From contig AP031351.1 in assembly GCA_037833965.1 (NCBI GenBank), positions 11,358,501 through 11,422,500 of the forward strand: DNA of 64,000 bases, written 5' to 3'. This stretch comes from Marchantia polymorpha subsp. ruderalis. Taxonomy: Eukaryota > Streptophyta > Marchantiopsida > Marchantiales > Marchantiaceae. Under the pieces are notes generated by a model. The model did no database searches, had not been told where the DNA came from, and was given only the letters and a program-made list of their open reading frames with translations. This document shows, in pieces, positions 48,791 to 59,629 of this stretch (position 1 is the first letter of the stretch; every line of letters begins with the position of its first letter). The position numbers were made by a program, and so were the translations under genes.

Positions 48791-51544
48791 CGATTCATCT
48801 CCTTCAAAAAATTGTCATTGTTTTTGCCATAAAGAACAATCATGTCGCATGTGCACTCCCCTCCCCTTGCCTCGCCTCTCTCTCTTGCTTGGCTCGTCTC
48901 CACCTCTGTCTCTTGCCCACTTTCTCTGAGATGTGAATCTCCTCACACACTCTGCTCTCTCCCGGCAATAGAGTCCCAGCTCTCATCGAAGACTTTAAAG
49001 AGTGTGAAGAAAGCGTCTCCTCTTCTCTCCTTTTAGACCGATATCTGTTTGTACAAAATTCTCATCACATCTGTGCACGGTTTGTAAGGTCCGTTCGGAT
49101 CACAATCTCGTGTTACCTCCCCGCCAATCACCACAAAAGCAAATCAATATGAGTAAGAAAGCCCACCATGATGCTACTTGCCTCGCAAGCCTTGAAACTT
49201 CTGATTGATTTCGTTGAACATTTGCCAAGAATATGCGTTAGCTAAGAATAGAAGAAAAAGCGAACCCTAAAGAAAAAAATAATTTCAACTAACAGGATGA
49301 AGCAGTCTTTTTGATTTCTGTAAAGCCTGATTTCGAAGATCATAAACTGCAATCATCTAAAATTTCCTCCAGATTTTCACTCACCTATGAAAAGAGATGA
49401 AGTATTTGAGGAATATCTCCCTCCTTGAACCGAGTCCAGTTTCTAAGACTACGCCTGACCAAAACTTCTTCAGGGCAGGAAGTGGTTCTCTTTCCACTGC
49501 GGATGTTTCTTGATCGATCGTTGGAACTTGCGATTACAACCCATTAACAAGTAAGCGCAAATTGAACTTGAGCTGACTTTCATCAAGATGGACATCAGTA
49601 TAGTGAAGAAAGAAGAGCGTACATAAGACACACCTTGCATCGTGGACATATATTCACTCCTTGGAAACTGTGTTCATCAATTGTAAACTTCCGCCACAAG
49701 TTCTTGTCAAAAGGATTACAATACTTCACCAAGACACTGTTTTTTGAGATAAAAAACAAGTAGAGAACTTGTAAATTTGCGGATGTATAATCACTATTCA
49801 AAGTTGTTGATGTCTTGGTTAAGGCTCATTTCAAACGTAGCACTCAAGCAAAGTGCCTCCTCTTTTCTCCTCTCTCTCGTGTGAAGCAGGTAGATGCTGC
49901 TATACGTTAAATGCTCAAGAATTTTTTTTGAAATTAGGGATTGAAGACAGTTGATATTAGGCATATGAGATATTTTTGAATACTCAAATATATGATGATA
50001 TTTTATTCAGAAATTTAAAAATGTTAGTCCAAATCTTTTGTATAAAAAATGATTTTTTATATCTAAATATGAAAAAAATTAAAAAATATATAAAAATATG
50101 ACTTCATTGAATTTTTTGAGTTTATTATTCTATTAATTAATATAAATATTTTTCTCCTAAATTGATTAGGTTCAATTTGAATAAAAGAAAAAATCTCTTA
50201 ATATTTATATGTTTTTTATTTGTAGAAGATAAGTTTCTTTGTACTAATAAATTCAACCTTCAATCTATAGTTTAAAATGAAATTTATAAAAAAAAACATA
50301 TAACTTTAAATTAATAACAAGAATGGAAGATTTAACAAATTATCAATAAATTTTTAGATGAAAATGTATGCTACTGATAATATTAAAAAATTACATTGCT
50401 TAAGTAATGTTTGAAAGTTTTGTTTGTTAAAAGTTTGAAATATGTTGGTTTTAACTCAAGTATATGATAAAATCTACTTAACGTCACTTGAGTTATATGA
50501 CTAGATTTAGGTTTAATCTTAGTGAGGATGAAATTATAGTTATTGCTACCAGTTATTGCTACTGTTTATATATATATGAGTATGAGTCACAACTTGCATT
50601 GAATACTTTTTGAGTTTTTTTTAGCACAATCTTCTAGGATCCGCGGACTTAATCCGGTAGTGGCAAACCATGTATATTTTTCTAAGCATGACATTTGTGT
50701 ATAAATTTTGGTTTTTTGACATGATTGTGTATTTTTGTGAAATTTTTTGATCTTGTATCTACATTTGATAGAGAGCTTGGCTTGTGCTTCAGGTTGGCTT
50801 GTGGATGCCTTATGATGTTTTCATGTCCAATAAGCCGTTGGGTGTTGTTTGTGAGCACTAGAAGGAAAGATTTGGATTTGTGTGGGATGATGTTGTATAT
50901 GAATGAGGAAGTTCTCAAGAAGATTTTATTTTAATGAGTATTGATTTGAAGTATGTTGAAGATTATCAACTTCTAACTTAGTGAATTGTTGATTAAGGTA
51001 TAACTCTATCCTAGCATTTGAGAGTACAACATAGAGAAAAAAAATAAATAAAATTGATAGTCACAAATTATGGCAAGAGAGTATTATGATAGCCTAGAGA
51101 GAGATTGTGTGTTCTCATCAGCATGTTTGAATATTTTTGTTTTATGCGTACTATTGAAAATGAATCATTTGGAAGCTTGAAGCTCATTAGTTACATGAAA
51201 TCATATAGCTCGACAATTTCATCATGTTATTTTTGTGATGAAATTGTCGTGTGAAAATTTAAAAATGCACAATACAATTGTCATATTCATCCATATTGAT
51301 GTAATCATTATCATTACAATCAAAAAGCACAAACTTGTTTTGCAAATATTACTCATTGTTTATACTTTGTAAGTATTATTCATTGTTTATTTTTTGCAAG
51401 TGTATGCTTATGGCCATGAATATCTTGTGATCCTCACTATCACTACACCTTGTTAAGTTAATGAGTAACTTTGCATAATAAAATATATACCTTTACTTCC
51501 GCAATCAAGACAATTACTTCTGAGCCATAATTTCTCTTACAATA
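48791..51544. other. Intergenic DNA, pyrimidine-rich then AT-rich
   Basis: 48850-48935 is C/T-rich and, together with the next 150 bp, GC-richer than its surroundings; it may be the promoter or 5' UTR side of the minus-strand transposase. From about 49900 to 51500 the DNA is AT-rich without coding motifs. A (TA)n stretch lies near 50567. Confidence 0.45.
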
Positions 51545-51906
51545 AGGATTGTCTACTCTTAACATAAAATCAAGAATCATTCAAACCAAGTACAAAGACA
51601 CAAGACACTCATATAACGTGATTCAACCTCAAAAAATTACGGCCACGGGTGGAACACTCAAGAAGGTTTACCAACAACTAAATACACTATGCACGATTTT
51701 GAGTAAAAAACTTGGGGATATATTTATACCCAAAGCCAGCAACATATCTAACTATAAATATCTAGAACCTAATGTTACTCTTAACCCGGAGTTAACCTCA
51801 ACAATCTCCCTCTTAATTCATGTTAAGAAAACACTAACCTATGTAATCTATAATATTACTCAGAGAGAAATTCTCACTCGTAGTGGGGAATCTCTCGTTC
51901 TTTTCA
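51545..51906. repeat. LTR-like dispersed repeat, copy 1 (partner at 63.4-63.7 kb)
   Basis: Shares with 63425-63690 the blocks CCAAGTACAAAGACAC, GACACTCATATAACGTGATT, AGAAGGTTTAC and TTTATACCCAAAGC, in the same order and orientation. The ACGTGATTCAACC motif resembles the conserved ACGTGGTTC stretch of plant copia LTRs. Its right end, AGTGGGGAATCTCTCGTTC plus TTTTCA (51882-51906), also recurs at the end of the element-B LTR. Confidence 0.65.
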
Positions 51907-53359
51907 CTCAAAGAACTCAAGACGTTTTTGTGTGTAACCGTTTTACGTTCTGTTCTGCCTCTTCGGGTTTTCGTCTTGTGTTTCTCTCTTTTGTGGTTTG
52001 TTTATACCTGTGGGCAATTTCTGTAGGTTTCCATACTTGAGAGTCTGAGGAAATCAGAGTTTTGAATCGAGAATTAGGTGCAGAAAGATTCTCAGGTTTG
52101 CTGATGGGAAGCAAGATGTCGCAAGGACGTGTGCTGGTGCGGCGTTCGAATTCAAGGATTAGGGATGAGTGATTTCAATTTTGTTTGTGTATCGACTGGG
52201 AGTGTGGATCATGGGTGACGATCTGGGCCGTCAGTGACAGGAATACTGAGAAAAGTGGTGGATTTCGGTCGGTTATCTTCCACGGGGAGAGTAAAGAATC
52301 AGTCCGACCCTTGATTGGTTTAGTTCGTTCGGTTCACGGGAGGAAGCTGGACTGCTGTGCGGTGTGGTGGACAGATTGAATCCTTTGAGAATTGGCAATC
52401 AGCACACTTTGTTTGCCCGAAGATGGAAATCTCAAAAGTATGAGTTCTGGAGATTTCGTGGATTGACAGGAACACTCAAGGTGATTAAGATCCGACAAGT
52501 ACCAAAGCGTCACTTCTTCGCGCACACAGGGTTATCAATTGCAGGACCCGCCGATTTCAGCAGAGAAAACGCTCACATTGGACTCCTTGAAGTCTGCGGC
52601 CTCGGGAGTCACGAGAGCAGCGTTGAACGACTCAATCACCTTGGAGTGGTTGCACTTGTACTGAACGCGAGTGTAGGAGTTCAGAATAGTAGTGGCAGCA
52701 AAATTCACCAACTGCTGCTATATTTCATGAGTTGAGTCTGCATGGTTGGAGCCAAAATCAGGCTTGCAATTCGGGAACTTCTGCATCTCGGGCATGTATT
52801 TCAGAGGTCTTTAAGGTCACGACATTCATGAAGGACTTGTTTCGCTCGGCGAATGGAGTGTCTGGGGGCCTCGAGCGTTTGATGGCGACCTTTGTGTCTA
52901 GCTCCACGAATAGTGCGGTCGGCCAAAGCACCACGATGAGCGCTCTTGCGTTTTCGGGGATCGGTTGCTGCTGAGCTCTCGAGGGTTTGGAGCAAATTGA
53001 TGCCCTTTTAATTCTGGATTGGAAACGGTGATCGAGCACGAGGATGAGCAGTTTCGATCGTTGTTGTGCAGTGAAGGAACAAATTGATTCGAAGCAAAAG
53101 AAATTGACGAAAATTTGGTGGGAAAGAAAGAAAGGCTGGATCGAGAAGTCGAGCGAAGTGGTGGTGCGTGTTGTGTAAGGATCTGACGAATATAGGGGCA
53201 GTGATCGAGGGAAGAAGAGAGAGAGAGCTTTTCGAGGCTGCCACGGGCATTGCTTACTTTGGCCTGCTGCCGACGCTCGCGCTACCCAAACGACGACGAT
53301 TAGGGGAGGAGACGAGCGAGACCGGAGGGAGCAATCCTCGTTTCCGTGCCCGGGGGAGG
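51907..53359. other. Base-balanced stretch with coding-like fragments of unknown identity
   Basis: GC content is higher than in flanking DNA. Plus frames (52364-52735, 52732-52974, 53168-53377) and minus frames (53250-53008, 53039-52758) overlap. The minus strand also reads MPEMQKFPNCKPDFGSNHAD then, after a stop, an alternative frame with NAALVTPEAADFKES. I recognise no family and cannot choose a strand. It could be a host gene's 5' region into which element A inserted, since the LTR end lies at 53360. Confidence 0.3.
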
Positions 53360-53779
53360 TGTAACAATAGGGTTTAGAGAGAAGTTCACTCGAAGATAGA
53401 AACGTAAACTCTGAAGATGAGGGATACCAACAATGGTTCTCCTCTCCCTTATATAGCTCTCACCAACAAGTACAAGGTGATAAGATCTAATCCCCACCAT
53501 CCATCCCACTCCTAGTGGATGGATGATGTGGCGGATAACCCTAACAAGCACACGGATCGCTGACGTGGCGCACCCAACTAACACACTAACTAACACACTC
53601 AATCCTTACCTACAAGCACACGGATTGCTGACGTGGCACTATCAACTAACACATCCACTCTGTACCTACCAAGTGCGCGGATCGCTGACGTGGCAGCTAT
53701 GACTAGTGCACACTAAAGTATCTACATCAATATTCAGAGTAACCTCTACTTTAGTTCTAACTAACTAAAGATGGTTACA
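53360..53779 (-). repeat. 3' LTR of element A (420 bp)
   Basis: On the minus strand it begins TGTAACC at 53779 and ends GTTACA at 53360, a 6-bp terminal inverted repeat with TG...CA ends. It starts directly after a purine-rich tract. A TATA box (TATATAAGG, 53456-53448) lies about 320 nt in, leaving under 100 nt for R and U5. The flank beyond the end is GGAGG (53355-53359 on the plus strand), a candidate half of a target-site duplication; the other half is lost. U3 holds three copies of a bZIP-like motif. Confidence 0.8.
53545..53695. promoter_or_regulatory. Three tandem TGACGTGGC repeats in the LTR U3
   Basis: GCACACGGATCGCTGACGTGGC near 53548, its near copy near 53615 (ATTGCTGACGTGGC) and a third near 53672 (GCGCGGATCGCTGACGTGGC) are spaced by about 60-67 bp. 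Each holds TGACGTGG (minus-strand CCACGTCA), the ACGT core bound by plant bZIP factors of the C-box/G-box type. They lie upstream of the LTR TATA box in the element's direction of transcription. Confidence 0.65.
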
Positions 53780-53780
53780 A

Positions 53781-53796
53781 ACCTCCCTCCTTTTAA
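53781..53796 (-). other. Polypurine tract of element A
   Basis: On the minus strand AAAAGGAGGGAGG immediately precedes the 3' LTR start and overlaps the end of the coding frame (stop TAA at 53795-53793). This is the expected plus-strand priming site for reverse transcription. Confidence 0.75.
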
Positions 53797-56700
53797 GATG
53801 CAACGTCCTCGTTGCACATACGTTCAAACTCCTGAACTATCAAAGGTGCATTTGCTAAATTTTTAGCTGGTTCCCAAGTTGATTCATACGATGGATAGTC
53901 TTTCCATTGAATCAAATACTTTACTTTGGGATATTTATGACCTCGAATACGTTTCTTGAGTATCTTTTCTACCTCAAACTCCTCATGATCTGCTATCAAG
54001 GTTGGAAGAGGAGGTGATGCTGGTTGGTTGGTGAATTGTTTTGGTCGTGATACATGTTTTTGCAATCGTGACACATGAAATATTGGATGTATTTTCATAT
54101 GTGACGGAAGTTCCAACTTGTATGACACTTCACCAACACGCTTCAAAACCAAAAATGGACCAATGAACCTAGGATTTAACTTTGGTGTTCCTACAAGAGA
54201 CAAATTCGTTGTAGACAACCAAACATGATATCCAACCTCAAAAATCACTTCTCTACGATGAGCATCGGCATGCTGCTTTTGCCGATTTTGAGCTATCACC
54301 AACTTCTCCTTGGCCTGATGTAGTCCTCGGTGAATATGCTCCACGAATTCGTTGACTGCTGCAACTTTGGTCGAAAACTCCTCTCCTTTGGGAAGTCTCA
54401 TCAAACTTGAAGGAGTTATAGGATGAGCTCCATACATAAGAAAAAATGGAGACACTTTTGTGGATGCATGAACAGAATTGTTATATGCAAATTCCACAAG
54501 TGGCAAAAGGTTGTCTCACTCTTCTTGCTCTTTTAATGTGAATGCTCGTAACATATCCTCTATGGTTCTATTTGCCCTCTCAGTTTGTCCATCAGTTTGA
54601 GGGTGATAGGCCGTTGACATTGCTAGTTTTGTTTTGAAAAAACTAAACAAAGTTTTCCAAAATAAACTAGTGAAGTGAGTACCTCTATCCGTGATTAACA
54701 CTTTGCTTAAGCCATGATTCACAAAAACTGCATCTAGATACAATTGAGCTAGTTGTGGAGCTGTTACTGTTTTTGTGGTTGGCCTGATGTGAATCATCTT
54801 GCTCAATTTGTCCACAAAAACCACCACTGAATCATGTCCTAACGAAGTCCTTGGTAACTCACATACAAGATCCATGGTGACATGTTCCCACCGCTGTTCG
54901 GGAATAGGAAGAGGCTGTAATAAACCCGCTGGTTTTTGATTACTTGCCTTGTTTTGTTGACAAGCAACACAACTTCGAACATAAGACTCCACATCCTCAC
55001 GTATTTTTGGCCAATAGTACACTCGTTGTATACTCTCCACGGTTTTTTCCACTCCCACATGACCTGCAATGGCTGTATCATGACTTTCTGCCAAAATCAT
55101 CGTGCGCAAATCGTGATCTTGTGGAATCCATATACGCTGATTGTAAAACGCCAAACCTCGAGATTTCTCTGCCTTTCCAGTTTGTAGTGCCCGAGTGATC
55201 TCTTCATCCTCCTTTGTGGCTTGTGACATTTTGCTCCATCAATCTGCCTGAATTTTCACTTCTGCAACATGATTCAAACAAGGCATGCGTGTGAGAGCAT
55301 CTGCAAGTTGCTTCTTTCCCTCCACGTACACAATCTTCATGTTGAAGCGTTGACGTCACTCTCCCCATCGAATTTGTCGTTTGGACAGATCCTTTTGAGT
55401 TTCCAAATAAACCAAGGGTTTATGATCAGTCTCCACCACAAATTCTTTATCACCCAAATAATGCTTCCAATGTTTGGTTGCCAACACGATGGCTAACTCC
55501 TCCGGTTCTGTCGTGTGATAATTTTGTTCCGCCGCCACCAACTTTCGAGAATAGAAAGCAACTGGATGCCATCCATCCTCCCATTCTTGTTGAAGTATGC
55601 CACCTACTGTTGTACCTGATGCGTAAGTGGCCAACTTGATAGAACGGTTAGGATCATACCACTTGAGAATAGGTGCGTGTAACAAAGCATCTTTCAATGC
55701 TTGAAAAGCTAACTCTTGAACTGTTCCCCATCTCCACTTTTGACCTTTCCCTAACATGGAAGTCAAGGCCTAAGCTAGTCGAGCAAAACCTTTCACAAAT
55801 CCACGATAGAATCCAGTGAGCCCTAGAAAACTCTTTAATTGAGTTTGATCCTCAGGTGCTATCCATTTCTGAATGGCATCTATCTTCTCACTCATCACTT
55901 GGATTCCTGTAGCTGTAACTCTATGACCCAAGTAATCTACTTCTGACTTGCCAAATTCAGATTTTGAAGCTTTGGCATACAATTGATTGCCTCTTAAAAC
56001 TTGAAGTACCTCTCGTAAATGACCTCTATGATCACTCAAAGTTTTGCTATACACCAATATATCATCTAGAAAAACAATGACAGATTTATCTAGATAAGGG
56101 CGAAAGATATCCTTCATCAATCCCATGAATGTAGCTGGTGCATTAGTGAGACCAAAAGGCATCACCAAATACTCAAAGTGTCCATACCTAGTACGAAAAG
56201 CTGTCTTGTGAACATCTTCATCTGCAATTCGAATTTGATTGTAGCCGCTTCTCAAATCTAGCTTGGTGAAGAACTTCGCTCCTTGAAGTTGATCAAACAA
56301 ATCATCCATACGAGGTAATGGATATTTGTTTTTCACCGTTTGCTGATTCAACCCGCGATAATCGATACATAGTCTCATGGATCCATCCTTCTTCTTCACA
56401 AAGAGTACTGGAGCTCCATAAGGTGAAACACTTGGTTGAATGAATCCCTTGCTCAACATCTCCTCCACTTGAGCTTTGCATTCTTCCAATTCGTTTGGAG
56501 CCAAACGATATGGAGCTTTGCAAGTTGGTGTACTTCCAGGTATCACTTCAATCTTGTAATCTACTCGCCTCTTTGGTGGTATTCCTGAAGGTAGATCATC
56601 TGGAAAAACATCTTTATACTCCATAAAAATGTCGTTCAAGGACTCCGAGATGTAAGGTTTGTCCGTGGATCCAATATCTCTTATAAGTCCAAGGAAACAT

Positions 56701-57221
56701 ACATCATCTCTAGAAATGGATGCTGTATCCATCACAAAGAGGAGTAAATTCCTATTCTGAGATCTAATTCTATCTCCATAGATCTTCCATCCACTACTTG
56801 TAATCACTTTTCTTCTCCAATCTACCTTCGGATTATATTGTTCCATCCATGGCATTCCAAGGATGACATCATATCGAGCTAAACGAATTACTCTCCATTC
56901 AATGCTCTCCTTGTATCTACCTATGGATAATTCTACACTCTGTGGTAGTGTTTCTATCACTTCAGTTTGCCCGTTTGGCAATTCAACTTCTTCACTCACG
57001 TCCTTCATCAACATCAAACCTATCTTCATAGCAACACTCCTTGATAAAAAATTCTCAGTTGCTCCAGGATCAATTAAAACTCTCACCTTGTGTCCTTCCA
57101 TGAAACCGTCAGTGACAATGAGTTGAGCTTGCTTCTTACTCCTTCCATGAGCTCCCAACCATTGCCTTCTTCCAACCTCGCCTTTTCTTCGCTTTGTAGA
57201 ACCAGTAAGGCCACGAGGCAA
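53793..57221 (-). pseudogene. Element A pol: protease-RT-RNase H-integrase-chromodomain
   Basis: One continuous frame with four in-frame stops: TAG 55772-55770, TGA 55358-55356, TGA 55241-55239 and TGA 54518-54516. Protease: [13 protein letters not shown] (57090-57050 region; the usual DSG appears as DPG). [37 protein letters not shown] and FLDDILVYS (YxDD variant). RNase H: ATYASGTTVGGIL, TTEPEELAIVLATKHWKHYL and ETDHKPL; its usual first Asp (family TDAS) is replaced. Integrase: GHVGVEKTVESI with CVACQ (HHCC), then MDLVCELP, LITDRGTHF and HPQTDGQTERANRT (D, D, E). The C-terminal module FIGPFLVLKRVGEVSYKL is followed by a chromodomain (VKYLIQWKDYPSYESTWEP). Chromodomains of this class direct integration to heterochromatin. 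The frame from which pol is read differs by one base from gag. Confidence 0.9.
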
Positions 57222-57223
57222 GA

Positions 57224-57800
57224 TTACTGGTGATCTTCGTTTCCCGAAACTGCTTCCTCCACCTTTTCATACTCTATCCCCTCCATATTGTTGAACGGTC
57301 GTCGCTGCATGGGTCGTCCTCCTTGTTGTGTCGGCCGAACTCGACAAAACTTGGCTATGTGACCCATTCGTCCACATGCATAGCATTGGCGATTGTCACG
57401 AACTCCAGCTCCTCCTCGAACCATTCCATTATTTGCATAACCTTTTTGCAAATTTGGAACTCCTGGTCGCCTAATCTCACCTCCAAATCTTGGTGGTGGT
57501 CCTCTTGTTGGTGCAAAACCTTCTCTACGTCGAAGGTTTCCCAACTCCATCGGTGTTGGACCAGATGGATCTCTAAAATTGCTCATTGGTTCACTGTGTG
57601 TGACACCAAAAGCACCCGAAATTCGTTGAGCAATTGCGATTGCTTCATTCACAGTAGATGGATTGCTTACCATCACCTCCTTTCGAATTCGATCTTTCAA
57701 GCCTCGTTTGAACACGTCCAAGGCTTTAGCTCCACTCATATCCATGATAGATACTTGAAGATCACGAAATTCTTCAATGTACTCATGAATACCTCCTTAG
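57224..57800 (-). pseudogene. Element A gag (partial) with CCHC zinc knuckle
   Basis: The minus frame reads EYIEEFRDLQ, then DMSGAKALDVFKRGLKDRIR (capsid C-terminal region typical of gypsy gag), and near its end CYACGRMGHIAKFC, a classic CCHC nucleocapsid zinc knuckle. It stops at 57226-57224. The N-terminal part is lost where element B begins; a neighbouring frame with ALQELHSGTSKEV suggests gag may extend to about 57860 after a frame change. Confidence 0.8.
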
Positions 57801-57829
57801 ATGTTCCACTATGGAGTTCTTGTAAGGCA

Positions 57830-58897
57830 CTACAGTTGGAAGCTGATAGGTTGGTGAAGAAGGCTTGGAGTGAAGCCTCTTTACCAGCAGAGCCAGAGAG
57901 GGCTTCAGCTGATCGGCTAGTTGGCGGTTCTAGCGCATTGTCTCCATTGATTACTACACCTATTGCATGGGAGTATTCTTCAGAGGACGTTTGTTTGCTG
58001 GATCTTTTTGGTGGGATCAACACGGGTTTGGCTGCGGTGTTGCAGTCAGATATTCTCGTACGGAGATACTTGTATGTGGAGAAGGACGAGATTGCACGTT
58101 GAGTCTCTTCACGACATGTTGCACAGTTGATGCGGCGTTTTCCTTCGTTATTGCCGCGATCAGCTGTCCGAGGATTCCAGAAGGCGTTGACTTCAGACAT
58201 TTCGTTGCTGGAGGCGCCAGACCTTGACCGCGTTGGCCATATTGATATGGTGATTGCGGGTTGGCCATGTTAGGGATACACACGCGCTGGACATGGGATA
58301 GGGTTGCATGATCCCAAATCTCGGATGTTTTGGGAGATGATGCGAGTGTTATGTCATCTCCAAGTGCAGCAGACACGTTCTCTAGCATACATTCTGGAGA
58401 ACGTACCATTGTTGGGTGATACTCGGGCCTAGTTGATGGCAAGTGTCCATCAGGTCCGAGCATGGATTGGATCAGCAGTACTGTTGGATGCTGCGAGAAT
58501 TGGATCACGGGCTCATCGTGCATGTTTATGGTGGACCAACCTTTTGCCGCGTGAGATATTGCGTCATGCATATGATTCTGTGCAGCGTGATCATATACTC
58601 AACGTTGACAGTATCTTGGATGTTTTCCGACACTCTCAGGTGGTGAGAGTTGCTGATAGGTCGCCTATGGCATTGGTGAACCGCGTAGGTCAGCCTCGGA
58701 TGGCTTTACCTACGTTGGTTAGTTATCCAGCATCACATGCATATCGTGATGGTGGACCTGGACTACTATGGGATTGTTTTGCTTTCAATATGAAGGAGTT
58801 GGGTGCGTTGATTGGACCCGGTATACAGATAGAATTGGCTAGTGATACGCCAATATCCGTCGTCCTTATCGATACAGTGACATGGAGAGGAATTTGA
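57830..58897 (+). pseudogene. Retrotransposon-encoded C5-cytosine DNA methyltransferase
   Basis: Read in one frame the sequence carries the ordered motifs of a DNA C5-methyltransferase. Motif I (SAM binding) is LDLFGGINTG at 57998-58027, followed by YLYVEKDEIA (motif II-like acidic residue). Motif IV is VIAGWPC at 58250-58270 with the catalytic Cys at 58268-58270, then a stop, then AGHGIGLHDPKSRMFW. Motif VI is LENV at 58394-58405. Motif VIII-like is GSRAHRACLWWTN from 58502, then GQPRMALPTLVSYP and GGPGLLWD (target-recognition and motif IX/X side). In-frame stops: TGA 58100-58102, TAG 58271-58273, TAG 58430-58432. The order I-IV-VI-VIII is canonical, unlike plant DRM enzymes, which are permuted. 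Its likely role, as inferred for the known algal and dinoflagellate examples, is methylation of the element's own DNA or chromatin. The copy is inactive; the family call is strong, the subfamily unknown. Confidence 0.85.
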
Positions 58898-59573
58898 TTC
58901 GAAGTAGGACGTTGGACCTACTGGAGGCTGGACTAGTGGAGTTATCGCATGATGAGTATGCGTCAGCCACTGTCATGTTGGTGAAGAAGGATGTACATGG
59001 CAACTACACGGATAGGCGCATGTGTGGAGACTAACGTCCTATCAATCGGCAGATGAAGTCCGATAAATATGTCATGCCTACACCCGACGAGATCTTCGAT
59101 GTGGTGGAACATGCGAGGATTTTTAGTACTTTGGATCTTCGGGCAGGATACCATTTGTTGCCAATTCGGGAGGAGGACAAGACCAAGACAGCGTTATGGG
59201 GCGTCAACCCCCACGGCAAGGATTGTTTGTATCAGTGGCGATTCTTACTCTTTGGGTTGAAGAATGCACCTGCCGAGTTTCAGAGGGTTATGGACAGAAT
59301 CTGGCGGGGTTGGATTTTGTCAAATGTTACATTGATGATATCTTGGTGTTTAGTGACACTGTGGAGCAACGCCAGATTCATTTGCACGTTGTGTTTGAGC
59401 GGTTGAGGGCTCATGGTTTGAGGTTACACCCTGGGAAGTGTAAGTTCTTCCAGGAGAAGGTTGAGTACTTGGGTCATGTGATATACCTAGGTGGTTTAGG
59501 AGTTCAGCAAGCAAAGATGGAGGCTATTGCACGCATCCCTCGTGTCACGGTATCATCTGACATCTTACTCTAG
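58882..59573 (+). pseudogene. Element B reverse transcriptase, frameshifted and truncated
   Basis: From 58882 the frame reads RTLDLLEAGLVELSHDEYAS, VMLVKKD, RRMCGD then TAA at 59032-59034 and RPINRQ, FSTLDLRAGYHLLPI, WRFLLFGLKNAPAEFQ. A one-base frame change near 59305-59320 leads to CYIDDILVFSDT (YIDD catalytic motif at 59328-59339), LHPGKCKFF and VEYLGHVIYLGGLGVQQAK. This overlaps the end of the methyltransferase frame by 16 bases in another frame, so the ancestral polyprotein has probably lost or gained a base here. The thumb, connection and RNase H regions are absent. Confidence 0.87.
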
Positions 59574-59629
59574 TCAGAGAGTAGATGGTCGATCTTCAGA
59601 TCCTGAGGTTGATGATGGTGGTGTGGATC

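Larger units (their letters stand above)
53360..57860 (-). mobile_element. Gypsy element A: chromovirus, 5'-truncated, near-complete coding
   Basis: A Ty3/gypsy (Metaviridae, chromovirus) retrotransposon on the minus strand. Order from its 5' side: gag with zinc knuckle, protease, reverse transcriptase, RNase H, integrase, chromodomain, polypurine tract, 3' LTR. The 5' LTR, primer-binding site and start of gag are missing; the right edge runs into oppositely oriented element B somewhere between about 57790 and 57860. Four in-frame stops and a gag-pol frame change make it inactive as it stands. A much more decayed copy lies at 34.7-35.6 kb, so the family has been active more than once. Confidence 0.92.

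Noticed and set aside
50655..50760. Second AGTGGCAAACCA stretch similar to 11590
   Set aside because: Only a dozen bases match well; not enough to call an LTR pair.
54936..55198. Plus-strand frames within element A
   Set aside because: Antisense to the integrase zinc domain, which is unambiguous on the minus strand.
57736..58571. Minus-strand frames opposite the methyltransferase
   Set aside because: The methyltransferase motifs on the plus strand are ordered and specific; the antisense frames contain none. A short part near 57.75-57.86 kb may still be gag of element A.
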